Source: Utricularia gibba
Lineage: Eukaryota; Streptophyta; Magnoliopsida; Lamiales; Lentibulariaceae
Length of the DNA stretch: 64,000 nucleotides
Assembly (NCBI GenBank): GCA_002189035.1
Contig: NEEC01000012.1
Span: 1,488,001-1,552,000 of the forward strand
Direction: 5' to 3'
The notes under the pieces were generated by a model. The model did no database searches, was not told where the DNA came from, and saw only the letters and a program-made list of their open reading frames with translations. This document shows positions 49,106-60,758 of this stretch, piece by piece. Each line of letters opens with the position of its first letter. Positions within the stretch are counted from its first letter, which is position 1. Made by a program: the position numbers and the translations under genes.

Positions 49106-50440
49106 ACATTGTTGTCTTACATTATGGTCTCAAGCTGCGCATTGAGTTCCCAATTACACCCATTTACAAGAACAAGAAGTCCAAACTCCTGATAAAAATG
49201 AATATAACTCACATGAGATTTTATGTTCATTGTTAAAACCAGATAAAGAAATTATGTGAATTTATTACACAATATCACTTTTCATGAACATCTTTTGCCT
49301 TGGATATAACAACAAGTGCTTCATGGTGAGCTATTGAAAATCAATGGTCTATCTCAGAAGATGAATCCTCCATTTAAAAGTAACGAGGCATCCTTATATG
49401 ATAAAAAAAAAAAAACTCTTATTTTCTTAGTAGATCAACATTTACATCATGGTTTATAGACTTACAAAGAAGCTCAAGTCCTGCACTAGAATAAAGTGCG
49501 GTATGTATGCACAAACATTAAGATGAATCATGGTATTAATTCAATGAATTCCAAACCAAAACGATGCCAAATCATCAGATGAAATGATGTGTTGATACGC
49601 AACTATAGCGAAAAGTAGAGATTGAGATCTCTCCTTTCTCATTTCCAGCTTCAAGGCATTGAAGGGAAGTAAAACTAGTGTTTTGACAATAACATTTGTA
49701 GAAGTTAATGACATAAGGTTTAAGGCATTTATCTAATCACCTTTATATACCACAACAAGAAACCTTATTTACATAATATGGGCTTTTGTTGTTTGTGAAA
49801 GGGACCTATTTTCTTTTCAAGCATACAAATATAAGGTGGATTACCTAACAATACATACAACACCAATGATTTGTGTCTAAAATGCATGATGGGTCTCTGC
49901 TCTAGAAAGTGACATAAGTACCCTAAAATGCCTTCATGGATTCATGACTACAACCTACGGATTTCAAGAGAAGGAGACATAACTAGGATGGAAAAAAGTG
50001 CTATTTGAGGTTCCATCAAAACCGAGTGATGGGAATGATAAGGATTTCTAATAAAGTGTTAGTTTAGGAACTTGTATTTAGGAGTTTTGTGATTATAGCA
50101 CAATTATAGGTATAGTTTTAAAACTAAAAAAAATAAAAAAGATTAATAGATCAAAAATTTCAATACTAGAAGAATATCAATTGAATTTATTTTCCAATAT
50201 GAATGTTGATTTTCAAATATATATGACATATTTTTTTCCTCATTTTGTAAGACTTATGTACTTTGATATTCATATTTTGGTATGATGTCATGATTTGCTT
50301 TATTCAAATTTAATTTGTGATATAAATTATACATAGAAAATAATATTTTACATATGTTGTGCTTAATACAATCATGATAGTTATTTGGACAAAAATTTCA
50401 ATATAATTATTGGTTTTGTGGCATAATTTATCATAAACTA
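49106..50440. other. AT-rich spacer with no supported gene
   Basis: No ORF of recognisable family. It probably includes pieces of the older DNA into which the copia element inserted. The sequence becomes gene-like only from about 50,440. Confidence 0.45.
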
Positions 50441-50624
50441 CCAAATGGAAAAACAATTGCGGTTGAAATTGGTCGTCACAAATCTTCAAAAACGATCAAT
50501 GTGGCCCAAAATCTTAGTGGGCCAAGAAAATGACGTATGGTGGGGAATTTTGAGTTGGGTAACTGGCAGGTGTCATGTACCACAATCATCTGACACGCGT
50601 AAACAATCTGACGGCGTCTCTCGT

Positions 50625-50634
50625 GCCACGTGTC
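50625..50634 (+). promoter_or_regulatory. G-box/ABRE (GCCACGTGTC)
   Basis: A CACGTG core in an ABRE-type context, about 190 bp upstream of the Ninja/AFP start codon. Such sites bind bZIP factors of the ABI5/ABF group or bHLH factors. Confidence 0.55.
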
Positions 50635-50711
50635 GTCCTCTCTTCCCTGACGCCAAGATATTCTGTAGGCACCGTTATTCTCGGAAGAAGGCGTTCAAAA
50701 TTAATTCCCCG

Positions 50712-50723
50712 CGCCACGTGGCG
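50712..50723 (+). promoter_or_regulatory. Perfect 12-bp palindromic G-box (CGCCACGTGGCG)
   Basis: A second CACGTG core, fully palindromic, about 100 bp before the start codon, so it lies in the core promoter or leader. With the first site it suggests ABA or light-linked bZIP/bHLH control of a gene whose family acts in ABA signalling. Confidence 0.55.
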
Positions 50724-50820
50724 TAGACCCACCGCCCCCTTCAAAAACCCAACTCTTCCGCAGTCCCCACAACCAAATACATTCGCCTCATCCTCCGCAT
50801 TCGATTTGGTGTTGGGGACG

Positions 50821-51547
50821 ATGCAGAGGCGTGACGAAGAGAGCGAAATCGGACTGTGCCTCGAGTTATCCGTCGGCGGGAGTACCGGAAAAAGAAGAAG
50901 AACGACGCACGATTCCAATGCTGAACTCGCATTGCGCTTCGAGGAGGAGAAACTTGTGCCGATGGTGAGGCGTCGTGGGCTCGAATACGCGTCGCGGAAT
51001 GCGGTTGATCTGGACGGCCGATCGAGTTCCTGTGATTTGAAAATAGAAGACGAAAATCTTCGCAAAGGTGATTTGATTTAGAGAGATGTTATATTTGAGT
51101 ACGGTTCAAGATCTGTAGTAGACTTGTTGAGTAGATAGTTTCTATATGTAGCGTGATTTGGTATCCGGCGGTGAACTGTGATCGGAGCTTTCGTGTCCTT
51201 CAGGTGGCGTTCCTGCTGCAGCAGCAAGTACTCCTCTCGTCACGGCACTAAAGGCACCAAAGGAGATCGTCAAGAAGCCCCCAAAGGCACCAAGCAGCGA
51301 CAGCGGCAAGATTGCGTCGACCGCATCATACATTCCTCGTGTTTCAACCACCGGGAACGGTCCCAATGGGAAAACAATCAGAGGACTTCTGTACAAGTAC
51401 ACCCAGAATGAGGTGAGCATCATGTGTGAGTGCCATGGGTGCTCGTTTTCGCCGGCAGAGTTCGTGGAGCATGCCGGCGCCGTCGACGTTTCTAATCCCC
51501 TCAGGCACATAACCGTCGTTCACCCTACAAATGGCGTGATTTTGTGA
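50821..51547 (+). CDS. Ninja-family (AFP-type) transcriptional repressor adaptor
   Basis: AFP/NINJA proteins link ABI5-type bZIPs or JAZ proteins to the TOPLESS co-repressor in the nucleus. Two exons (50821-51067 and 51204-51547) join in frame across a GT-AG intron, for 196 residues. The N-terminus carries an EAR-type repression motif, [11 protein letters not shown], followed by a basic KRRR patch. The C-terminus (from about residue 140) has [20 protein letters not shown] and [19 protein letters not shown], the conserved C domain of the family. It is short compared with the 300-400 residues of many AFPs; the middle region is reduced to a Lys/Ala/Pro linker. An open frame continues upstream of the chosen ATG, but [11 protein letters not shown] fits the family start better. 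Whether it binds ABI5-like or JAZ proteins cannot be told. Confidence 0.87.
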
Positions 51548-52209
51548 AGGAACCTGAGAGGCTTCCCCAAGCAAGAAAGCAAGAATGACGGGGGTAGGGC
51601 GCCTCCTTGCAACTGAATTTTTGTAACGCCATGGGGAGAAACTCCCTTGGCTTTTGGATGCGTAACAAAGAAATACTTTTAGGTGTGATTTTCTAATATC
51701 GATTTTCCGGAAATTAGGTAAATATTATTTTAATTATTTAAATAGAAAAAGTTATAAGAGGAACTTGTGTGAAAAAAAAATCTTTTTAATTTTTCAATAT
51801 AAATTAACAAAATTTGATGTATGGGACAAAATTCATTTATGAACTTATATTTAAGTCATTTTTTGTGTTATTTAAATAATTTTCTATTTGAAATATTTTT
51901 TTATCAAATTTGAATTTTTTAGAATATTGGATCTATTTTAAATAATTCGATCACAAAAATTAATAATACTTAAAATCTCAGATTTCCTCTGAATGAAATA
52001 GTAGCCTGAATAGCACGCTCATCATCTTCAGATGCATTAGAGTTAGAGATCCTGCGGGCACATGGTTTTGTAACTTTACAAAAGAAACTTTGTTATAGAA
52101 AAAGAAGAATGATGTAACGGTAAACAGAGTGTTTAACCACAAAAATTGGCCACATCTGTGTCATCTGCCGCCATCGGCAGCACTGGGCTGTCTGTCAGCT
52201 GTGTTTCTC
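51548..52209. other. Intergenic/3' region between convergent Ninja and MHK genes
   Basis: Holds the 3' UTRs of both genes. The central part (51,720-51,970) is AT-rich. No gene seen. Confidence 0.5.
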
Positions 52210-55147
52210 TCAGAGGTTGTATTGAAAAGATGCCAAAGCGAAGCCAGAGGATGGAGCAACTCCTCTGGTTGATGATGCATTGGGAACAGAGCTGGATATC
52301 ATAAGAGGGTGAGCTTGAATTCGTTTCTCTCGGATCAATTTGTAGCGATGTTACCTGAAAGAAAGGGACAAGGAAGGCTCCACTGATGCTGCTTTCATGT
52401 GGTAATTGGATGGAAAGAGTGACCACATCCCTGGAAAGAGCAAAGTCAAGTATTACAATTCTGTGAAAGAATAAGGTGCTTCCCCATATTTGAACTCGGT
52501 GTTTCCCACAGTCTACATGTCTAGGAGGAGCAAGAAAAATGTTTTGGGTATAAAAAAAACAAGTGACTTTTGGACGCAGCATAGACCTGGTTCTTTTGCA
52601 CTGTAATTTTGAATGTTCCCTTTGTTAACTCCCATACGACACATGGATTTACCTGATTCCTGGGAGTTATCAATGAAACCAGGGTAGAGCATCACATCCT
52701 GTATGAAACAGGGAACACCTTTAGTAAATTGTGACCTCTTAGCAATAACAGATGACAAGAAGAACGTGAAGGTAATGAGCTTACCCTCTCGGCACAGTGA
52801 GTTTTGCTCGTCATCTCTGCAAGAAGATTTGGTGGTCAGAAATTTGATCTCCCTTGAGGAAATGAAATGAAAACACTTGTAGTCAAGGTATTTGTCTACC
52901 GAAGCTCCTCTCGCTGGAGTTTAATGCCAATGTCAAGCCCAGATAGCACTTATCTTTCTTCTCGCAAAAATCTCCAAGGTTGAGTTCAAGGTTTGGTTCA
53001 GATCCTGCACAGGAACAGCGAACATTAGGAAAAACAGAACCACGCAGCACAAATTTTTATCCTACCAATACAGTTACCGAGATTTAGTTGCAGAGTATCT
53101 GACAGAGGACGAGGAACCCATGTGGCAACCTAAAATATGACGAAATTAAGTACCTATATTTCAGTCATGGTGCAAGCTTACACAAAAACCTGCAGCATAT
53201 TACATTAAAAAAGGGGTGTCGCAAGCACTCATCCGCTGAAGGTCTCTGTAATGGATCCCAAGAAAAAAGTTGCTGAAATTGAGAAGCAGAACGCGTAAGC
53301 ATCACTTTTTCTGGTCAAGTGTATCATACATATTCAGATTCCACAGGGTACCTTAATCAGGTCAATGGCCTCGAAGCTTGCATTAGGAATGACAGCGGAA
53401 ATTCCAGTTGCTCGAATCTGTTTAGCCAATTCAACAATAAATGGCCAGAAAACGGTATCAGAAACAAAAAGAAATCAACCAAAAGATGCTTTCAAGGGAA
53501 CTCACATCAGAATAGCTGAGATACGACAACAGAGAAAAATTTGTAGCATCAGGGAATGTTTCCCAGTCTGGCAATCCGAGAACGCAGCAGATCTTGTATA
53601 ACTGATCCATTTCACTAGTCAGAAGAACAAGATATCAAGTATGAATGACCACTTCATCACAACATACTCTAATGCTATAGAATCAGGGAAAGCCTCAAAT
53701 GCACTATCTTATCCTATGTAAATCACAGTTACATCGGGATTTTCTAGATAACAGTCAACCAATGTGGAGACCTCGCGTCAAAAGCATCCATATTGATAAA
53801 ACTTCTATCGTGCGAAAATACATTTGCATCATCACATCAAATCACCTTTGCCCCGGAAATACTGGAGACAAGGTGAAAAGCTCAGCCATTATTGCGCCAA
53901 CAGCCCACATATCTGAAAGTTTTATAGATCTTAGTATCACACGAAAAAAAAATGAAAGATATATATACTTTGATCAGCAGAAAACAAAAGGTATATTTTA
54001 TATTTAAACAGAAAATGATAAAGAAGAATGATTGATAATGCGAGGACAGGAATTCATAGTCCAAGCAGGAGGAGCAGTACATACCAACAGCAGGTGTGTA
54101 GTATGATGACCTGAGTAGCACCTCTGGAGCTCGATACCTTTCAAAGAAAAAAAGGTACAATTATGATGAACATAGAATCAGTTAGATAGATCGGTATTGG
54201 CAAAGAACACTAACCAGCGAGTAGAGACATAATCAGTAAAAGGAGGTGACGACAAAAACTCCCTAGCCAGTCCAAAATCCGCAATCTTGATTAGGTCATT
54301 TGTCACCAGCAGATTCTCTGGAGATGGAACACTTTCATCACTTGACTGGCTAGGGCTAGAAGTGTGAATTAACACAAGATTTTAGTAATACCAGGTTTTA
54401 GATCCCTATGAAAATATCCATTTTTATGTACGTGTGCGAGTCCCTGTAGCACCTGTGACATGAACCCTCGTATCTCTTCCTCAGAAAATGATGTTTTCCG
54501 ATACTTCATTATTTGATAGAGATTGTGTTCCTGGCCATATAGAGCCAAGAAAATGTCCAAGGCATTTAGATTTCACGCACAAAAAAAAGAAACACAGTTA
54601 ATCTATACCATGTATTCGAATATGAAGAATAGTTCACTGTTCTGTTTGACAATCTCCAGCAGTGTGATTATATTAGGATGATTCAGCCTACGGAGGGACT
54701 GCATTTGCCAGTCAAATTCAGAATTTTAGTAAGTGCAAGCAAACCATTCGATTAGAGGTATATTCATCAAATTTAAACTATAAAAGTCTATGTTTAACAG
54801 GCATACCATTACTTCACGTAGGTTCATACATTCTTCCCAGTAATAGAACTTTCTCTTCATTTTTTTAACTGCAACCTGTAGAGAACACAGCAAAACCAAG
54901 AGCATCTCAACGAACACCTTAAATGGCTACATAAAGTGTGCACGCAGGTTATTTGAACTGAGGAGAAATAGATTAACTCACAATTTCTTTAGTTTCTGTA
55001 TTTACAGCTTTGTACACAGTGCCGCAAGTACCATCACCAAGCTCATCATAAATTCTATATCTGGAAGAGAATGTACGACGAAGCATAAGCATAGAACTAC
55101 AGATAACAGAAGAATCAAGAAAATGTAAGGGGTACTTACTTATCCAT
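52210..55147 (-). CDS. MHK/CDKF-like serine/threonine kinase of the RCK/MAK group
   Basis: Seventeen coding exons, all GT-AG in frame: 55147-55140, 55060-54982, 54875-54807, 54698-54609, 54530-54392, 54317-54215, 54137-54085, 53912-53846, 53614-53506, 53417-53352, 53272-53204, 53129-53078, 53004-52900, 52816-52785, 52698-52653, 52430-52354 and 52291-52210; about 414 residues. The first exon codes only M-D and two bases of K. Kinase landmarks: glycine loop [13 protein letters not shown], catalytic VAVKK (Lys33), [10 protein letters not shown] (Asp125), DFG (Asp142), and a TDY activation motif (156-158) before [17 protein letters not shown] and the NLREVMSLRRL helix fit the MAK/RCK/MHK group rather than PSTAIRE CDKs. 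The C-terminal tail (WSLFPS, then [16 protein letters not shown]) also matches plant MHK proteins. Substrates are unknown; it may act in cell-cycle or growth signalling. Confidence 0.87.
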
Positions 55148-56600
55148 TGTTTGGGTTAGAGAACTCGACCAGCAAATGACATATCAAGGAGTTTGCGCAC
55201 CTTTTGTAGAAGTTGGCATGCTACGTAAACATTTATCCTCAACTAAACTTAAGTACACATCTGTCCTTTTGTCTACCAAATAATACAGCATGTAATAAAG
55301 TGGCTGCTTTTCATAGTAAGCATGATGGTATATGAAAAACGATGTTAGCAACATGCTTACTGCCAGCCTGAACTAGCTGCAAGCAGATTATCATTTAAAC
55401 ATAACCACCATTCCTAAAGCATCATCGCAATTCCCAGATTTATCTGCAACACCGAAAAGGAAAATTCAAGCACCCTAAACATCAACATTTAACTTATTTA
55501 CAAGATGTCAAACACTGCTGACATAGTTTCCTGAAAGAAACATAATATCCCGAAGAAAGGATGCACAAAATTAACATGCAACAAAGGCAAATACATAACC
55601 CATAAAGCCTTTTGCTGCCCAACGAAGGATGAAGCATGCAAAAGGCCTCAAGGACCAATATAACACCTCAGGACTTTAACGTTGAGGGAAAAAAACATAA
55701 ACAACGGGCACTTCATGTCTCGTGCATGCACCTTGTCTTATACCTAAATTAATCAGACCTAGTGACTTTTCCCAAGCATTCACCAGTGAAAGGAATGGTA
55801 AAACATCAGGCGCTGAATCTCTACCACGATTTTCAAGGGCCTTTAAACCGCTATGCCAGTGAAAGAGAACAACGTGTGATTTTTTCCCTTTTTGTATTCA
55901 CCTTTTTTAATTATCACCTTTTTTAATTATATTATTCAGCTCCAAAAAAAAAAAAATTCCGGCCAATTTTCCGATCTCTTCAAAAATTGAAAATATCGAT
56001 CCTACCGCAAGTAAATACAAGAATAGCTGGAGAAAAATTGCAATATTATAAAGAAATATGAGTACACAATTAAGGAATCGAAGTGCGTAAATAGGCCCAT
56101 CATGATGCTAATACCAAAGATATCAAGACCAGACGAAAAAATTACACAAAAAAGATCGAAACTTCTTCGAAAAAAAAAACAAAATCCAACACGAAGGCCA
56201 CAAAATACGAATAAATTTCAATTTCAACCAAACGCGAAAACTCGCGAATTGCAGTTACAAACCCAACATCTAAATCTCATTCAACTGACCTCAAACGATG
56301 CAGTAAACCAGGAAGAAAAGGAAAAGATCTGGGATTAGGGATACACGTCGAGCAAGAAAAAAATGGGATATTCCCACGACAATCGGAGGACGATATCGCA
56401 AAACAATGGCGTGAGAATTTGATACTGGTGAATCGGAAACAACAAAGAAAACCGAAAACCAAAATCTGGAGAAGGAATCAAGGAACCAACGATCCGGAAA
56501 GAATACTGAAACAAAATTCCCAGTAGCGAAGGAAATCAAATAAAAGGTTGTCAGAGAAACAATAAATATTTTTTTAATAATTGTTTGGGATAATAAAAGC
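55148..56600 (-). promoter_or_regulatory. Leader and promoter of the MHK-like kinase
   Basis: Gene-like, non-coding sequence. It probably contains one or more leader exons and introns, because composition changes to very AT-rich only near 56,560. No splice sites are assigned with confidence, and ORFs here have no homology. Confidence 0.35.
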
Positions 56601-57950
56601 GATGGACACTCGAGAAGATTCGGACCCATCACGTTATGAAATGACTGTATTGTCCTTGCAGCCTTTACTAAATTGCCTGAATATTATATTCATTATTTAT
56701 TTTGTTAGTTTGGATAATAATAGAAAAAAATTCCAAAATCACGGAAAAAATAAAATTTTCCATGACATGATCCATCATGAGAAAAAAATATGAATAAATT
56801 GATTTAAATTTAAAATATTTTCCATAGATAAACTTAATATAAAACATTTAGAATATAATTTAAATTATTATATTTAAAATAAAATAATATTTTCTCTTAT
56901 TTTTCATAAATATCAAGGTATTGTTCAATACATAGATTTGGGATTGGTTTATGATTAATTTATAAAATTTTGATTATTTGATATTAATAATGGTGAAATA
57001 TTGTTGAAAACATGTAACATTTTGATTCTATCTTATATTGTTTAAAATAGTAATATTAATTACCTTATTTGAAGGGTTTTTTGATCAATAATTTTAATTA
57101 TGTTTTACAATTATCCACATAACATCTTTTTAAATAGATATGTGTAAATCCAAGGAATTATATATGAGATTATTCTGTAATTTGAAATTGTATGTTAGAT
57201 TATATAGAATAAAATTAATTTTAAAATTATATGAATAAATCAGTTTCAAATTATAAAATTATTTTATTTAATAAAATAAAACATATTATAAAATTTAATG
57301 TATTTTATTATTATATAATTTAATGACATCATATAAATGTATTTTTAGAATACATAAAAAGTTATTAATATAATTTTACTAATTAATTTTTTATTTAATT
57401 ACTAAGATATAGATTTAATAAATTCAATCATTTCTAAATTTAATTATAAAATATGAATTTCTAATTTTAGTACAAAACAATTTAAAATTAGAATATCCAA
57501 AAACTAAATAAAATCACTTCAATAAATTATAAAAATAAAACAGATTTTATATATTTTTATAACTACATATTTAGATTTATCTACATTCAAATAATGTAAA
57601 CTTACAAAAATATAAATCAACCAATAATATATAACAAATGGATTTAAAATTAATAAATTAAATTTTTTAGTTAAAAAGTATATTTTTTTAATGAATATTC
57701 ATTTTAAATACAATATCTTCTAACACTGTTTCTTAATTTCTCATTTACCTTCCAAATATGTGTCCCCCGGTTAGCAAGAATCAGCATCATCTAAATTATA
57801 AAGTCTATATTCACTCCAACCAAATTCAAATTTAAAGAACTGTGCATTTACATGTATTTCAACTGCAACTGTGCACTTCATCAGAGGAAGAGGAGCTCAC
57901 AATTTACAAAACACACACATGAATCTTCCCAGCAGAAGGCATTCAGTCTT
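56601..57950. other. AT-rich intergenic DNA and CHIP 3' UTR
   Basis: Very AT-rich from 56,650 to about 57,740 with no ORF of interest. The last 150-200 bases are likely the 3' UTR of the CHIP gene. Confidence 0.5.
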
Positions 57951-59780
57951 TCATTCCATCTTGTAACCCCAGCCGTGCTTCTCCAAATATGATCGGACTG
58001 CTTCCTTGATGGCAAGGTTCGGAACTAGCTGCGAAGCGCGAAGCGGCTCTCGTGTCACGGGGTCGAATTTGCCCACCTGAATGAGAAACACAGCTTAGTT
58101 TCTTGTTCCTATGGTTTAGGAGGTGTGCTGATGAATACCATAGAAGGTTTAAGGTAACCAGGTCCAGGGTGTGATGAGTTCTCACCGTCTTCAGATGATT
58201 GAGGATCACAGCTCTCTCGTATGTAATCCCACTGGGCGTGATCACGGGATCCCGGAAGATATCTAAGGTTATTTGGCAGCATAGATACTCTGGAATCTGG
58301 ATTTTGGACTTGGGATTTAGACACATCATGTGGAAGAAGGAGAGAAACAGAAAGAAGCTTGCCTCAGAGGGGTGTCGTCCTCTGCAGCTCTTTCAAACAC
58401 TTTCTGTAATTGCTCCATCACTTCAGCGAGGGAATCAGGAATGTCATCCCCAGAGACTTCGCTCTGAGACATCCTACTGGCATGCTTAGAAGAAGACAGA
58501 GCTTCCTCACATGCTTCTCTGGGAAGGAGAATCAAGGAAAGCAATGATGTGTAAATATGCATCGTGGTGATCAGAATAAAGGATGCTGATGGAATAGAGT
58601 GGAGTATTCACTTCAGTTCTCTAAGTTTGATGGAGCGCTTGGAGGACTCGTCTTGCCATGCTAAGTATTTCGCCCTCGCGAGCTCTTGCCATATCTCCTC
58701 TACCATGTAGCCATCCATATCTGCACCCCTTCCAAGTTCCAACGCCTAGATGATGAATACCGATGAGCTTGGAGAAGGGATTTCCTCGTTGAATCAAAAA
58801 AATGCTATGATCCAGATGAGAACAACCACGTACTTTTTCCAGTTCTCTGACGCCAACTGCATATTCCTTCTTCTGCAGCAATGCAAGGCCTAGCATATAA
58901 TGCGCCTACTTGGATGAATACAATATCAGCACATATCAAAATCTACCTTTCTATTACATACCAAGCAATCTCATTACAGCCATCTGACAACGAAAAGATC
59001 CAAAGAAGATAAACAATTCAGGATGAAAGCCATCTTAGCCCTTTTCAAAACAACAGTTGCCCTTGGGAAAATATGACATAAATTACACGAACTAAGCCAC
59101 AGCATATGCGTCATACCAAGGACCCGTCGTGTCGCCTACTTTAGCTAAAGAGTATCTTCCATTTTGTTTCTTCCATTTTGTTTTTTCCATTTTCACTCAT
59201 CATAGCTTACGACTACATCTGACTACCATATTATGCAATGCAAATTGGATTCGTGAAACAGGAGAAAGATTTTCCACTCCATGTAAAACTTTGTGATGAT
59301 AATATAAGCTTCCGCAACTAACCTTAACCGAACGATGATCGAGCTTAATGGCGCTTCTACAGTCCTCCTCAACCCTCGACCAATCACTGCACGCAAAAAT
59401 TCAGCAAATGGGACAACGAGGTAAGCATACAACCTATTGGAGGTAACATACACCGCAGAAGTTGAACGAGAGAGGTGATGGTTATACATACTTCCGCTTC
59501 CGGTGGCAAAGAGCGCGGTTGGTAAAATAAACAGGCACGTTGGGACAGAGCACGATGGCCTTGAAGACCCAAGAGAGGGGAAAAGAATGGAAATCTTAGT
59601 CGAAAAACCTAGACGCAGATATCATCACCCAGATCATGAATAACCACAAAGCAGATAAAAAACCTCAGTGTAAGCATCAATAGCGGCTCCGATTCGATCT
59701 TTCTTGAAATAGTTGTTACCCTCTAACTTAAGCTGCTCCGCCTGCCTGGCTACCGCCGACACCGCCTTCGCCCCAGACAT
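57951..59780 (-). CDS. CHIP: CHIP-type E3 ubiquitin ligase (TPR plus U-box)
   Basis: CHIP binds HSP70/HSP90 through its TPR domain and ubiquitinates misfolded clients through its U-box. Eight exons: 59780-59664, 59559-59492, 59386-59323, 58905-58834, 58745-58612, 58518 to about 58362, 58296-58186 and 58076-57951, for 282 residues, near the usual plant length. The TPR region (residues 12-120) begins QAEQLKLEGNNYFKKDRIGA and includes YFTNRALCHRKRNDW and AHYMLGLALLQKKEY. A charged coiled-coil middle follows. The U-box (205-278) reads IPEYLCCQITLDIFRDPVIT, then PSGITYER and GKFDPVTREPL. The exon 6/7 junction is odd: a GC-type donor (CTGAG|GCAAGC) and the TCCAG acceptor leave the reading frame wrong by one base, so that boundary is uncertain. 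Confidence 0.9.
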
Positions 59781-60758
59781 TTCCGCTGAAGACGGTGATT
59801 TTTAGAATCGAATTGAGGGTTAACGAAAGGATTAGGAAGAAAGGAACAAGAAACAGGATTAATTTCATTGATTAACCACCAATCGGAAGAGCGCATCAAC
59901 AAGCTCCTCGAAATGTCCCGCCTACCATTTGAAAATCTCCGACTACTCGCAAGCCCTAATCTTCCAGTTTCCGATGAACGGAAATCTTTTCAACGCCTGT
60001 CTAAACACGTTTCCTAACAAGGGGTGTTACTGCCCTAATATGGTAGGGACGAAGAAACAGAGATAGGACAGTTACTGTATTATAAATTCCTTTAACAAGG
60101 AAGGAACTCCTACCCTAACGCAATCTGGTCTCTGATGGGGCGGTGAAACTACAGTAACATTTCACGGTTTGTAGCGTGTGACTGCGGTAACTTTTGGCGG
60201 TTTACTGCTTTCCCCGCCCTCGCCATGGGGCTATGGTGTAGAAGCTCTGTAGATCCGGAGAAAGCAGCAAGATAGTGCGGTGCAGGTATATGTAACGGAA
60301 GGCCGGCGAAATTTGAAGGCATATCTAAAAAGATCAAGTTTTGATCTTTCCTCAGCTGCCGGCACCGGAGCAGAATGATCACGGTAAATCTCCGCCGTCA
60401 GCTTCCCCATTCCTTATCTGAACACAATCAGCGCCTCTGTCTTCTAGTTTCTAACTTTCATTGCAGCCACTGGATCAGTTGTCGTTTTCCATTAGAAACT
60501 CAAGTGGCAGCTAAGTAATTAAGCAGGGAAACCTCTCCTAACTGCAGATCCATTTGGGTATTGTTATACTGACCATTACAGATGGCTGAAGTTCAAGGAG
60601 AACTTGTTCTAGTGGTACCTGAATACAATTCCATAAGAGAATGGACCCATACTACAGCGTTTGACCTAAGCCACGACCCAAATTATGTGTCTTTTCTATC
60701 AGCATTCCCAAACATGCGGGGGAATCTCAATGACTAACGAACTAAAAGGCTACATTCA
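59781..60758. promoter_or_regulatory. CHIP promoter/leader and TPX2 3' region
   Basis: Separates the CHIP start from the TPX2 stop, both on the minus strand. It holds an E2F-like TTTTGGCGG at 60192-60200, about 410 bp upstream of the CHIP ATG. The ORF at 60149-60382 (minus) has no homology I recognise and is left out. Confidence 0.4.

Noticed and set aside
50586-51065. 159-codon minus-strand ORF
   Set aside because: Antisense to the first exon of the Ninja gene; a composition shadow.
60149-60382. Minus-strand ORF of 77 codons between CHIP and TPX2
   Set aside because: No recognisable domain, no splice context and no conserved motif; it could be leader sequence.
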